From contig NZ_CP069526.1 in NCBI RefSeq assembly GCF_016889705.1, positions 7,265,001-7,329,000 of the forward strand: a DNA stretch of 64,000 nucleotides. The letters are read 5' to 3'. The translations under genes and the position numbers were made by a program. This DNA is from Amycolatopsis sp. FDAARGOS 1241 (lineage in GTDB: Bacteria; Actinomycetota; Actinomycetes; Mycobacteriales; Pseudonocardiaceae). Below, one piece after another: positions 38,301 through 48,333 of the stretch; position 1 is the first letter of the stretch, and every line of letters starts with the position of its first letter. Below the pieces are notes generated by a model that ran no database searches, was not told where the DNA came from, and was given only the letters and a program-made list of their open reading frames with translations.

Positions 38301-38664
38301 CGGCCTTCTTCAGCTGCCCGACGACCGAATTCACGGCGGCGGCCACGTCGGCCTTCGCGGCACGCGCGGCCTGCTTGGCTTTCTCCTTGCCGGCACCCTT
38401 GCCCTGCTCGGCGTTGAACGCGTCGACGGCCGGCTTCTTCGCCAGCTCCACGAACGCGGTGATCTGGCCCCGCGCGGCGCTCAGCCGCGGCGAGATCTTG
38501 CCCTGCAACCCCGCGGCGCCGACCTTCGCCGGCGCGACCGGGTCGGCGAGCGGCGTGTCCTGCGCGGACGCGCCCGAAGCCGTTGTGATGGCCGCGGCCA
38601 GCACCAGCGCTGACACCGCGGCCGTCGAACGGGCAGCCCACCCGGGTAACCGGGATCTGCTCAT
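35323..38664 (-). CDS. Secreted subtilisin-like (S8) protease with PA-like insert
   Basis: A 1113-residue exported serine protease. A signal peptide covers about residues 1-34 (basic start, long hydrophobic run, ASA-Q cleavage-like end). An inhibitor-like prodomain reaches about residue 185. Catalytic residues: Asp198 in VIDDGIDYTH, His268 in GEHGTHVAGTIAG, oxyanion Asn388 in AAGNGG, Ser614 in ISGTSMATPHTAG. Between His and Ser lies a protease-associated-like insert (about 420-570). The C-terminal 450 residues look like Fn3-type and other beta domains. It is a likely extracellular scavenging protease. No neighbour suggests a specific target. Confidence 0.93.
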   Translation of the reverse strand: MSRSRLPGWAARSTAAVSALVLAAAITTASGASAQDTPLADPVAPAKVGAAGLQGKISPRLSAARGQITAFVELAKKPAVDAFNAEQGKGAGKEKAKQAARAAKADVAAAVNSVVGQLKKADAGTKLVTQTANAVAGAVVTADAAEIRELAKRPDVVSVRTVVPKTKTNASAAELTNTLASWQQTGKFGDGIRVGVIDDGIDYTHADFGGPGTPAAYQSVDRTKPSPLFPNAKVIGGTDLVGDDYDSAGQTGSPTPKPDPNPIGCGEHGTHVAGTIAGFGVNADGTTFTGDYKKLNKTKLDAMKIGPGTAPKALLYAIKVFGCTGSTNVTSQALDWALDPDGDGDFTDHLDIVNLSLGSDFGAPDDPDSLFVRKLAQNGVLPVIAAGNGGDLNDVAGSPGNTPEALTVASSRDAGELKDALEVTAPIQGQQPGQYSQDYTGYDTLDLTAPVVPISAANSAGCAAFSAEDKAKVAGKIAWLEWDDNDATRACGSAARANNAQAAGAKGVLLSSTLEHPAAGIAGNAGVPMFQLTGKATTAVRPGLTAGTLTVRLFGTGRASLQTTDKSIVDTPSSFTSRGGRGPAVKPDVAAPGDTITSAFRGSGNGRLSISGTSMATPHTAGITALVRQTHPDWNVEEVKADVVGSAAHDISDGAGHTYAPQRVGAGRIDAKAALDNQVLAYVQDDPGAVSVTFGDVEVAGPVTLSKTIKVVNKGVKPVEYSVGYEAVNSLPGVQYSVNKSSLKLNPRGVATVKVTLRIADPKALRKVMDPTMEAAQAGLARQFLADASGRVAFTPKDGATVPLRVAVYSAPKPVAAITTPGSLRFGDRQNQAVLNLGGKGLDQGSGAQRYRSLISVLELQAESPQLPECEAGVTTDCTLNETAEGGDLRYIGAASTAPLAKQHGDAENAMLAFGLTTWGDFANIGSNTIPFVDIDTTGDGKPDFETFVTKATDTDVLLSATVSLTQSGNPTVDLQAVNGQLGDVDTNAFDTNVLVLPVSIAALGIDPNAASHRISYTVGTAGYYVAPGTTDGLIDFVGTPLSFDALNPAFSVQGGGDAALAHVAKPGTALVVTRNPAAAAGDKAKGLLAIEHHNAAGSRAGVVRVESAVTRP

Positions 38665-38878
38665 GACTATCCAACCCCTTCGCTCGAGGCCTGGATCACG
38701 AACCTGCCCGGTCGCTCCCGCACACCACCCCCGACAGGTGAGCCCGGGCGCCGCGCCGTGCTCTCACGGCGCGTGGTTCTGCCTCGCGGCACAGAACCTA
38801 GCTGCCCGAAACACCTACTTTCGTGCCGAAAAAGCTCCGTTATGCGAATGTTGCCGGTCTGGGCGAACCGCTGCAAAG

Positions 38879-38918
38879 GAAAGCCCCTTCCCCGCCGGAC
38901 GACGGGAAAGGGGCTTTC
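38879..38918 (-). terminator. Terminator of serA
   Basis: A 14-bp stem with one bulged A (38879-38892 with 38904-38918), just past the serA stop. Confidence 0.8.
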
Positions 38919-38933
38919 GAGAAACGAGCGGGA

Positions 38934-40532
38934 CTAGTTGAAGTCCACCGAGCGGATGACGTGCGCCCCCACGGTGGCACCGATCGGCTCGAGGACGTTG
39001 CCGTCCACGTGGCGGTCGACGCGCAGCAGCATCACGGCGTCGGAGCCGTCGGTGGTCTGGCTGATCTGCGCGGCCTCGATGTTGATGCCCGCCTCACCGA
39101 GCAGCGTGCCGACGCGGCCCATCACGCCCGGGCGGTCCGGGTATTCGAGCAGCAGCACGTTGCCCTCGGCCCGCAGGTCGAAGTGGCGGCCGTTGACCTC
39201 GACGAGCTTCTCGACCTCGTCCTTGCCGGTGACCGAACCGGACACCGTCAGCGTCGCGCCGTCCGCGTGGACCGCGCGCACCGTGACCTGGCTGCGGAAC
39301 TTCGGGCTCTCGGTCTCGCTGACGAGTTCCACCTGCACGCCCAGCTCCTCGGCGAGCCGCGGCGCGTTGACGAAGGTGACCTGGTCGTCGACCACCCCGG
39401 AGAACACGCCGCGCAGCGCCGCGAGCTGCAGCACCGAAGTGTCCTCACTGGACAGCTCGCCCTTGACCTCGACGGTCACCGAGGTCGGTGCCTTCGGGCT
39501 CAGCGCCGTGAGCACCCGCCCCAGCTTCTGGGTCAGCGCGAGGTACGGGCGCACGTGCTCGCCGACGGAACCGCCGCCCGAGACGTTCACCGCGTCCGGC
39601 ACGAAGTCACCGCGCAGCGCCAGCAGCACGGAACGCGCGACGTCGGTGCCCGCGCGGTCCTGGGCCTCGGAGGTCGACGCGCCGAGGTGCGGGGTGACCA
39701 CGACGTTCGCCAGCTCGAACAGCGGGCTCGCCGTGGTGGGCTCCGTGACGAACACGTCGATGCCGGCACCGCCGACGTGGCCGCTGCGGATGGCGTCGGC
39801 CAGCGCGTCCTCGTCGACGAGCCCACCGCGGGCGGCGTTGACGATGATCACGCCCTGCTTGGTCTTCTTGAGCGCCTCGGCGTCGATGAGACCCTTGGTC
39901 TCCGGCGTCTTGGGCAGGTGGATGGAGATCGCGTCGGCGCGGGCGAGCAGCTCGTCGAGCGGCACGAGCTCGATGCCGAGCTGGGCGGCGCGGGCGGCCG
40001 AGACGTAGGGGTCGTACGCGATCAGCTTCGTGCCGAACGCGGCGAGGCGCTGGCTGAACAGCTGGCCGATCTTGCCGAGGCCGACGACACCGACGGTCTT
40101 GCCGTTGAGCTCGACACCCGAGAACGAGCTGCGCTTCCACTCGCCGCCGCGCAGGCTCTGGTCGGCGGCCGGCACGCGGCGGGCGACCGAGAGCAGCAGG
40201 GCCACGGCGTGCTCCGCGGCCGAGACGATGTTGGATGTCGGGGCGTTGACCACCAGGACACCGCGCTCGGTGGCGGCGGGCACCTCGACGTTGTCCAGCC
40301 CGACACCGGCGCGGGCGACGACCTTGAGCTGGGTGGTCGCCCCGAGCACCTCGGCGTCGACCTTCGTGGCGGATCGCACCAAGAGCGCGTCGGCGCTCTT
40401 CACCGCCTCGAGCAGCGCGGGACGGTCCGTGCCGTCCACATGCCGGACCTCTACCTCGTCACCGAACACACTCAGCACGGAAGGAGCGAGCTTCTCCGCG
40501 ATGAGGACGACGGGTTTGCTGGGGTTGGTCAC
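38934..40532 (-). CDS. serA: D-3-phosphoglycerate dehydrogenase
   Basis: A 532-residue long-type SerA, first step of serine synthesis. NAD domain with VGVVGLGKIGQLFSQRL, catalytic Arg in VNAARGGLVDEDAL, Glu-containing DVFVTEPTT and TPHLGASTSEAQ for the active-site His. The C-terminal 200 residues hold the ASB domain and an ACT domain (VLLLEYPDRPGVMGRVGTLL) for feedback control by serine. GTG start with GGGAG. It reads leftward toward the protease gene. Confidence 0.95.
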   Translation of the reverse strand: MTNPSKPVVLIAEKLAPSVLSVFGDEVEVRHVDGTDRPALLEAVKSADALLVRSATKVDAEVLGATTQLKVVARAGVGLDNVEVPAATERGVLVVNAPTSNIVSAAEHAVALLLSVARRVPAADQSLRGGEWKRSSFSGVELNGKTVGVVGLGKIGQLFSQRLAAFGTKLIAYDPYVSAARAAQLGIELVPLDELLARADAISIHLPKTPETKGLIDAEALKKTKQGVIIVNAARGGLVDEDALADAIRSGHVGGAGIDVFVTEPTTASPLFELANVVVTPHLGASTSEAQDRAGTDVARSVLLALRGDFVPDAVNVSGGGSVGEHVRPYLALTQKLGRVLTALSPKAPTSVTVEVKGELSSEDTSVLQLAALRGVFSGVVDDQVTFVNAPRLAEELGVQVELVSETESPKFRSQVTVRAVHADGATLTVSGSVTGKDEVEKLVEVNGRHFDLRAEGNVLLLEYPDRPGVMGRVGTLLGEAGINIEAAQISQTTDGSDAVMLLRVDRHVDGNVLEPIGATVGAHVIRSVDFN

Positions 40533-41045
40533 GATGCGGCTCCCACTATCTGGTCACGAAATCGAGGACGCTCTGCTGCGGCGCACGCCATTGTGCCCGG
40601 ATGCGCGGGAGTTTAGCCCGGTTGGCGGCCCCGGTGCTGCCCGCGTTGTTAACTCGCTCGTAATCCGGGGAAAACGCGGTCCCGGTGCCGGTCAGGGTCG
40701 CGGGGGTGTCCGGCGGGCCCGGGCGGCGGATTGCCGCTCGCCGCAACGGAAGCGCCAACCGCCCGGTCCGCGACCGGTCCGGCGCGATCAGATGTTTTGG
40801 GTGTTCCACCAGATGAGATGCGATGTCTGGTGCCCGAGTGGTCGATGGGACAAAAGGACTGAACGGGGCCGTAGTTGTCACGCGGACAGGAGGGCCAGGC
40901 GGGGTAGAGTGGCGGGGCGCGGTGAGGGCCGCGTCCTGTCCGCGGAAAGGGCTGAGCCCACCCCCGAAGTGAGTGCCGAGTGCGCGCCTTCTTCCCTGCC
41001 GGTGCCGGTGGACCACGGGCGAACCGAGGGAAGGAAGGACCCTCC
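40533..41045. other. Spacer between serA and the ankyrin gene
   Basis: About 510 bases between divergent genes. It should hold promoters for both. A TAGAGT at 40902-40907 on the + strand could be a -10 box, but no good -35 is seen. No gene or repeat noticed. Confidence 0.45.
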
Positions 41046-42377
41046 ATGGCTGCTCTGCCCGCGAAACTCGATCTCGGCCAGGTGCGCAAACGCGCGAAGG
41101 ACCTGGCGCGCGCCGAATCGGTCGAACTGTCCGAGGCGCAGTTCCGGATCGCCCGTGAGCACGGATTTCCCAGCTGGCCGAAGTTGCAGGCGTACGTGCG
41201 CCGCAGCCTGGAGGGCGCGCAGCACGCCTACCACGCCGACATCGACTACTACAGCGAGCGCGCCCTGGGACTGCTCGCCTCCGCCGACGACGGGACGCCG
41301 AGCGCGCGCGCCGCGTTCGACCGGCACCGGCAGCCGTTGACGCGCGGGGGCGCGCGCACGGTCGTCGCGCGGGAGCACGGGTTCACGTCGTGGCGGGGGT
41401 TGCGCGAGCACGTCAAGACGCTGACCGGGAGCGGGGAACCGTTCGCGCGGGCGTACCGGCTGGTGGAGGCGCGGGACGTCGACGGGCCGGCGGGGCTCGT
41501 GGACGAGTTCCCCGAACTCGCGCACGCCGTCGGCACCAACGGCAACGACCTGCTCGGCATGGCCGGCGCGACGTGCGACGAACGCCTCTCGCGCGTGCTT
41601 TTGGCGCGTGGCGCCGATCCCGCACGCGGCAACGCACACGGCTGGACACCGTTGCACCAGGCGGCCTACAGCAACCTCCCGCTGCTCACCGACCTCCTGC
41701 TCGACGCCGGCGCACCACTCGACGTCGCGGCCCGTGGCGACGGTGGGACCCCGCTTGTGGTTGCGTTGTTCTGGGGCAACCGGACGGTGGCGGAAAAGCT
41801 GGCGCGGCACGGGAAAGCCCCGCGCAACCTCCGCGTCGCCGCGGGCCTCGGGGACGCGGAGCTGCTCGACGAGCTCGTCCGTCCGAACGGGACACTCGCG
41901 CCGGCGGCGGGCGCGCATCGCGAGTTCTACCGGCCCACAGCGGTTTCCCGTTCTGGCGCCCGTCCGGCGACCCGGCCGCATCCGCGACGAGGCGCTCAGC
42001 TGGGCCGCGCGCAACGACCGCACCGAAGCCCTGCGCACGCTCGCGGCGCGCGGCGCGAACCTCGACGCCGACGTCTACCGCGGCACCGCGCTCAGCTGGG
42101 CCGCGGCGCAGGGCAAGGTCACGGCCGTGCGGACGCTGCTGGAGCTGGGCGCGGACGTCAACCGTGTCGGCACGTTCGGCGGGCCGAAGCACGGCGTCGG
42201 CATCACGGCACTGCACCTGGCCGCCCAGAACAACCACCTCGACGTGCTCGAGGTGCTCATCGCCGCGCCGGTGCCGACCGCGACGCGCGCGACGGCCAGT
42301 GGCACTCCACGCCCGAGGGCTGGGCCGAGGCGTGCGACAGCCCGGCGGCGCGCGAACTCTTGGCGCGAGCCCGGTAG
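41046..42377 (+). pseudogene. Ankyrin-repeat protein gene with three apparent 1-base deletions
   Basis: The gene starts well (AAGGAAGG, then ATG at 41046) and encodes ankyrin repeats such as HGWTPLHQAAYSNLPLLTDLL. After EFYRP near 41937 the family-like sequence continues in the next phase (HSGFPFWRPSGDPAA), changes phase again near 41985 (IRDEALSWAARNDRTEALR and further repeats), and returns to the first phase near 42275 (GADRDARDGQWHSTPEGWAE). All three changes fit single-base losses in GC-rich stretches. The full product would be about 444 residues. Either the gene is broken or the sequence has consensus errors here. Confidence 0.75.
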
Positions 42378-42390
42378 CCCGGTAGACAAG

Positions 42391-42442
42391 CGGAGTCCGT
42401 AGTCCGTATCGTGGCCCGACACGAGACGGACTACGGACTCCG
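42391..42442. promoter_or_regulatory. Perfect 17-bp inverted repeat upstream of SnoaL gene
   Basis: CGGAGTCCGTAGTCCGT (42391-42407) is repeated inverted at 42426-42442 with an 18-base centre. Each arm also holds a direct repeat of AGTCCGT. It lies 22 bases before the next ATG. It lacks a clear T-run, so an operator for a regulator is as likely as a terminator. Confidence 0.7.
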
Positions 42443-42463
42443 TTTCACGACTGGGAGGACGCC

Positions 42464-43363
42464 ATGACCACACCCCGCGAGGTCTTCGACCGGCTCTCCG
42501 AAGGCATCTCCGACGGCCGGTTCGACGACCTTTCCCAGCTCTACGCCGAGAACGCCGTCGTCGAGCACCCCACCGCGATCCCGCGCCCGACAAAGCTCGA
42601 AGGCCGCGCCGCGGTGCACGACCGGTTCGTCGGCGCGCTGGCGACCGCGTTCCGGGTGAAGAGCCACGACGTCGTCGTGCACGAGACCACCGACCCCGAG
42701 GTGATCGTCGCCGAGTACGCCTACACGGCCGAGTCGAGGAGCACCGGCAAGACCGGCGAAGTGCCCAACATCCAGGTCCTGCGCGTGCGCGACGCCCACA
42801 TCGTCCACAGCCGCGACTACCACGACTACCTGCGCCTGGCCGCCGTGCAGGGCGCGGCCGAAGGGCTCGCCGGCGCCTACGCCCAGGTCCCGGCCCACGA
42901 ACCCGGTTCCGCCAATCCGCGCCCGGCGCAGCTCGGCGACCGGATGAGTCCGCTCGGCGTGTTCCAGCGCCTGTGCTTCGGCGTTTCCGACCGCCGCTGG
43001 GCCGAGCTGCCCGAGCTGTACGCCGAGCAGACGGACGTCCGCCACCCGTTCCTGCCCGGCTCCCCCGTGCTGCGGTCCCGCGCGGACCTGCGCGACCACT
43101 TCGAGGTGGCGGGCAAGATCGGCATCAACCTGCAGGCGACCGATCTCGTGGCGCACCAGAGCACGGACCCCGAGGTGCTCATCGGCGAGTTCGCCTACGA
43201 GGGCGAGCTCGGCGACGGCACGCCGTTGCGCGTCAACAACATCTTCGTGCTGCGCGTGCGCAACGGGCTCATCGTCGAGTCCCGCGACTACGGCGACCAC
43301 CCGGCACTGGCCGCCGCGGCGGGGCGGTTGCCGGAGCTGGTCGCGAGCGTCTCGGCTGCGTAG
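42464..43363 (+). CDS. Protein with two SnoaL-like domains
   Basis: A 299-residue protein made of two homologous NTF2/SnoaL-like halves. Each begins with a helix ending in LSQLYAENAVVEHP or LPELYAEQTDVRHP, and each ends with a strand pair IQVLRVRDAHIVHSRDY or IFVLRVRNGLIVESRDYGD. A Pro/Ala linker lies near residues 145-165. The family includes cyclases, isomerases and hydrolases; no catalytic assignment is possible. GGGAGG precedes the ATG. Confidence 0.8.
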   Translation: MTTPREVFDRLSEGISDGRFDDLSQLYAENAVVEHPTAIPRPTKLEGRAAVHDRFVGALATAFRVKSHDVVVHETTDPEVIVAEYAYTAESRSTGKTGEVPNIQVLRVRDAHIVHSRDYHDYLRLAAVQGAAEGLAGAYAQVPAHEPGSANPRPAQLGDRMSPLGVFQRLCFGVSDRRWAELPELYAEQTDVRHPFLPGSPVLRSRADLRDHFEVAGKIGINLQATDLVAHQSTDPEVLIGEFAYEGELGDGTPLRVNNIFVLRVRNGLIVESRDYGDHPALAAAAGRLPELVASVSAA

Positions 43364-43431
43364 GACTCCAGGAATCCTGGCGACGCCGGACCCGGCCCGG
43401 CAAATGCTCGAGTTCTTGTGGCCGTGACCGG

Positions 43432-43707
43432 CTAGGCGCCGAGATCGTCGGGCAGGTCGAACTCGCCGTCGCGGACGCCCTTCACGAAAGCGTCCCACTC
43501 CGAAGGCGTGAACACGAGCACCACGCCGTCCGGCTTGGCCGACTGGCGCATCGCGACGTACGTGACTCCGTCGGTGTGCGGCACGAACGCGTACTCCACG
43601 CAGTCTTCGAGCGTGACGCCCGCGGGCTCGGCGCGGATCCAGGCGGCGGCGGACAGGTCGAGCTCGTGCCGGATGTGCGCCTTGTCGTCGACGGGCTGAT
43701 CACTCAT
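43432..43707 (-). CDS. DUF397-type small protein
   Basis: A 91-residue protein with the DUF397 pattern: LEDCVEYAFV, then YVAMRQSAKPDGVVLVFTPSEWDAFVKGVRDGEFD. In actinomycetes such proteins usually accompany an XRE-type regulator and act in differentiation control, but no such regulator is next to it here. It reads toward the SnoaL gene and lies downstream of ilvC beyond a terminator. Confidence 0.75.
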   Translation of the reverse strand: MSDQPVDDKAHIRHELDLSAAAWIRAEPAGVTLEDCVEYAFVPHTDGVTYVAMRQSAKPDGVVLVFTPSEWDAFVKGVRDGEFDLPDDLGA

Positions 43708-43736
43708 GGCCCCAGCGTAACGATCGCGCGGGAACG

Positions 43737-43777
43737 CCGAAGGCCCCCTCACCGGCGCGCGGCGAAGGGGCCTTCGG
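43737..43777 (-). terminator. Terminator of ilvBNC operon
   Basis: An 11-bp perfect stem (43737-43747 with 43767-43777), 19-base loop, just after the ilvC stop. Confidence 0.8.
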
Positions 43778-43790
43778 GAGATCACGGCAC

Positions 43791-45398
<1,608 letters not shown>

Positions 45399-45402
<4 letters not shown>

Positions 45403-47303
45403 CGGTCTTCTCCTTCCGCATCGTCGGCAACGGCCTCGACAGCTTCGACGGCTTCCCGCGAAACCTCATCGTCGTCGAAGAGCGGCCGGATGCCGCGGAC
45501 GGCCATGATCTCGTCGTTGCCGGTGCCGGCGGCCACCATCGGCCACACCTGGGCATCCTTCCCCACGACGAAATCGATCACGACGGGGCGGTCGTTGATC
45601 TCCATCGCGCGGCGGATCGTGGCGTCGACGTCCTCCTTGGTCTCGCAGCGCAGGCCCGCGCAGCCGAGTGCCTCGGCGAGCAGCGTGAAGTCGGGGATGC
45701 GGTGCTTGTGGGTACCGAGGTCGCTGTTGGAGTACCGCTCCGAGTAGAACAGGTTCTGCCATTGCCGGATCATGCCGAGGTTGCCGTTGTTGATGACGGC
45801 GACCTTGATCGGCGCGCCCTCGATGGCGCACGTGGCGAGTTCCTGGTTGGTCATCTGGAAGCAGCCGTCGCCGTCGATCGCCCACACCTGCTGGTCGGGC
45901 AGGCCGAACTGCGCGCCCATGGCCGCGGGAACGGCGAAGCCCATGGTGCCGAGGCCACCGGAGTTGATCCACGTGCGCGGCTTCTCGTACTTCACGAACT
46001 GCGCGGCCCACATCTGGTGCTGGCCGACGCCCGCTGTGAACACCGCGTCGGGGCCGGCGAGCTCGCCGATGCGCTCGATGACGTACTGCGGCGACAGCGA
46101 ACCGTCTTCCGGCCACTCGTAACCGGCCGGGTAGGTGTCGCGCCACGAGTCGACCTGCGTCCACCAGTCGGTGAGGTCGGGGCGGCGGCCGTGCTCGAAC
46201 TCGGCCTTCACGGCCGCGATCAGCTCGGTGATGATCTCCTTGCAGTCACCGACGATCGGCACGTCGGCCTTGCGGTTCTTGGAGATCTCGGCCGGGTCGA
46301 TGTCGGCGTGGACGACCTTGGCCTCGGGCGCGAAGGACGACGTGGCGCCGGTGACGCGGTCGTCGAAGCGGGCGCCGAGCGCGACCAGCAGGTCGGAGCG
46401 CTGCATCGACGCGACGGCGGCGACCGAGCCGTGCATGCCGGGCATGCCGACGTGCTGGCGGTGCGAGTCGGGGAACGCGCCGCGCGCCATCAGCGTGGTG
46501 GCGACCGGGATCCCGGTCAGCTCGGCCAGCTCCAGCAGCTCCGCGGAGGCCCCTGCCTTGATCACGCCACCGCCGACGTACAGCACCGGGCGGCGCGCGT
46601 TCGCGATGAGCTTCGCGGCTTCGCGCACCTGCTTGCCGTGCGGCCGCAGCGTGGGACGGTAACCCGGCAGCCGCATCTCGGGCGGCCAGGAGAACGAGGT
46701 CATCTCCTGGAGCACGTCCTTGGGGATGTCCACCAGCACCGGGCCGGGCCGGCCCGTCGACGCCAGGTGGAACGCCTCGGCGATGGTCCGCGGGATCTCC
46801 GCCGGGTCGGTGACGAGGAAGTTGTGCTTGGTGATCGGCATCGTGATGCCGCAGATGTCGGCTTCCTGGAACGCGTCGGTGCCGATGAGGCCGCGCGTCT
46901 GCTGGCCCGTGATGGCGACGACCGGAACCGAGTCCATGTTGGCGTCGGCCAGCGGCGTGACGAGGTTGGTGGCGCCCGGACCCGACGTCGCCATGCAGAC
47001 GCCGACCTTGCCGGTCGCCTGGGCGTAGCCGGTGGCGGCGTGCCCGGCGCCCTGCTCGTGGCGGACGAGGACGTGGCGGACCTTCGTGGAGTCGAGCAGC
47101 GGGTCGTACGCCGGGAGGATGGTGCCGCCGGGAATGCCGAAGACGACTTCGGCCCCGACCGCTTCGAGTGAGCGGACGAGCGCCTGCGCGCCCGTGACCC
47201 TTACCGGGGTTCCCGCCGGCGGCGCCGGCTTCGGACGTGCTCCGGGGGCACCCGGCGCGGTGGGCCCGGGCTTCGCGTCGCTGCGCGACGTGGCACTGGT
47301 CAT
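45399..47303 (-). CDS. ilvB: Acetolactate synthase large subunit
   Basis: A 634-residue ThDP enzyme, first common step of branched-chain synthesis. The catalytic Glu lies in [19 protein letters not shown], and the ThDP-Mg motif is [15 protein letters not shown] ending with [13 protein letters not shown] Pro/Ala-rich segment of about 30 residues precedes the core. I chose the ATG at 47303; an in-frame start 30 bases upstream is possible. Controlled by the attenuator upstream. Confidence 0.95.
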
Positions 47304-47386
47304 CGGTTCTGCCTCGTGGGTTCTCGGTGTCACTCGTTCGGGTTGCTTCGGGCCGTGCGGCCGGTCTGAAACCGGTTCTACGCAAC

Positions 47387-47422
47387 AAAAAACCCCCGCC
47401 GACCATAGGGTCGTACGAGGGT
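47387..47422 (-). terminator. Attenuator hairpin before ilvB
   Basis: On the minus strand a stem of 13 pairs with one bulge and a 4-base loop (47392-47422), followed by six T residues, between the leader peptide and ilvB. Confidence 0.85.
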
Positions 47423-47448
47423 CGCGCGTCGACGCAGCGGAGGCCTTC

Positions 47449-47496
47449 CTAAGCGTCGACGCGCTTGGGAAGTACGAGGCCGGTCTGCGTGGTCAC
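47449..47496 (-). CDS. ilvB leader peptide with Leu-Val-Leu
   Basis: A 15-residue peptide, GTG start, [14 protein letters not shown], rich in the end products' codons (Leu, Val, Leu, Val). Its GTG lies 7 bases after the -10 box, so the message is probably leaderless. Its stop lies 26 bases before the attenuator. Leader-controlled ilvBNC operons are known in other actinobacteria. Confidence 0.82.
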   Translation of the reverse strand: MTTQTGLVLPKRVDA

Positions 47497-47503
47497 GGCT
47501 GCG

Positions 47504-47533
47504 ACGTTAGTCGGGCGCCCGCGCGAGTGTCAA
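47504..47533 (-). promoter_or_regulatory. ilvBNC promoter
   Basis: A perfect TTGACA (47528-47533), 18 bases, TAACGT (47504-47509) on the minus strand. Confidence 0.8.
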
Positions 47534-47647
47534 CTCTGCGGGACGGCGGTTCCGCATGCTGGACCGGCAGTGCAGCCGCGCGCCCCCGCACGCGGGCGCC
47601 CGCGACCCGGGCGCAGGCGCGCGAGCGGCGCGGTGCACCATTCATTG

Positions 47648-48259
47648 GTGGCCGAAGAAAAGCAGGACAAACGCGCGGACGAGGGCCGGAAGGCCGTGTT
47701 CAAGATCCCCAACACGGCGTACATGGCGATCGCGCTCCTGACCGTGTGTGTGACACCTATCGCACTCGGGGAGATCAACGGGCTGCAGTGGCTCTACATC
47801 TTCCCGGTGGCGCTCTTCGTGTTCGTGCTGCGCACGCGGACGGTCGCCACGCGGGCGGGTCTCGAAGTGCGGACGGTGTTCGGCAAGCGCGACCTGCCGT
47901 GGTCGGCGCTGAAGGGCCTCGCCATCACCGACCGGGCGCGCGTACGGGCCGTGCTGGGCGACGACACCCAGATCACGCTGCCCACCGTGCGGACGCGCCA
48001 CCTCCCGGTGCTGTCCCTCGTGAGCGAAGGGAAGATCAAGGACCCCTCCGGTGTGCTGAGCGAGGACGACCTCAAGCCCGGCGCCACCGAGAAGACAACC
48101 GAGAAGACCACGGCGGCGACCGCCGAGCAGGCCGCCGCGAAGAGGACCGAAGAAACCGCTGAAAAAGACGCGCCGGAACCCGCCGGCGAAGCCGTCGAGC
48201 AGGCCCCCGATGCCGCGCCCGCGGAGACCGGCGGGGATAAAGCCAAACCCGGTGAGTAG
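47648..48259 (+). CDS. Membrane protein with PH-like domain
   Basis: A 203-residue protein. Two hydrophobic segments lie near residues 20-60 (YMAIALLTVCVTPIALG and LYIFPVALFVFVLR), then a domain with GLEVRTVFGKRDLPWSALKG and DDTQITLPTV as in bacterial PH-like domains, and finally an acidic, Ala/Glu/Lys-rich tail of about 65 residues. Start at GTG 47648 or TTG 47645; no RBS is clear. Divergent from ilvB and in line with ilvD. Confidence 0.7.
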   Translation: MAEEKQDKRADEGRKAVFKIPNTAYMAIALLTVCVTPIALGEINGLQWLYIFPVALFVFVLRTRTVATRAGLEVRTVFGKRDLPWSALKGLAITDRARVRAVLGDDTQITLPTVRTRHLPVLSLVSEGKIKDPSGVLSEDDLKPGATEKTTEKTTAATAEQAAAKRTEETAEKDAPEPAGEAVEQAPDAAPAETGGDKAKPGE

Positions 48260-48333
48260 AATTGGTAGGACCAGTTTGCGGAGAGAGTTTCCGACTCCGC
48301 CTGGACCAGCCTTTCTGACCTGGGAGAACGCCC

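Noticed and set aside
35185..38613. Very long + strand frame opposite the S8 protease gene
   Set aside because: Antisense shadow; the minus-strand frame has a signal peptide and a full catalytic triad.
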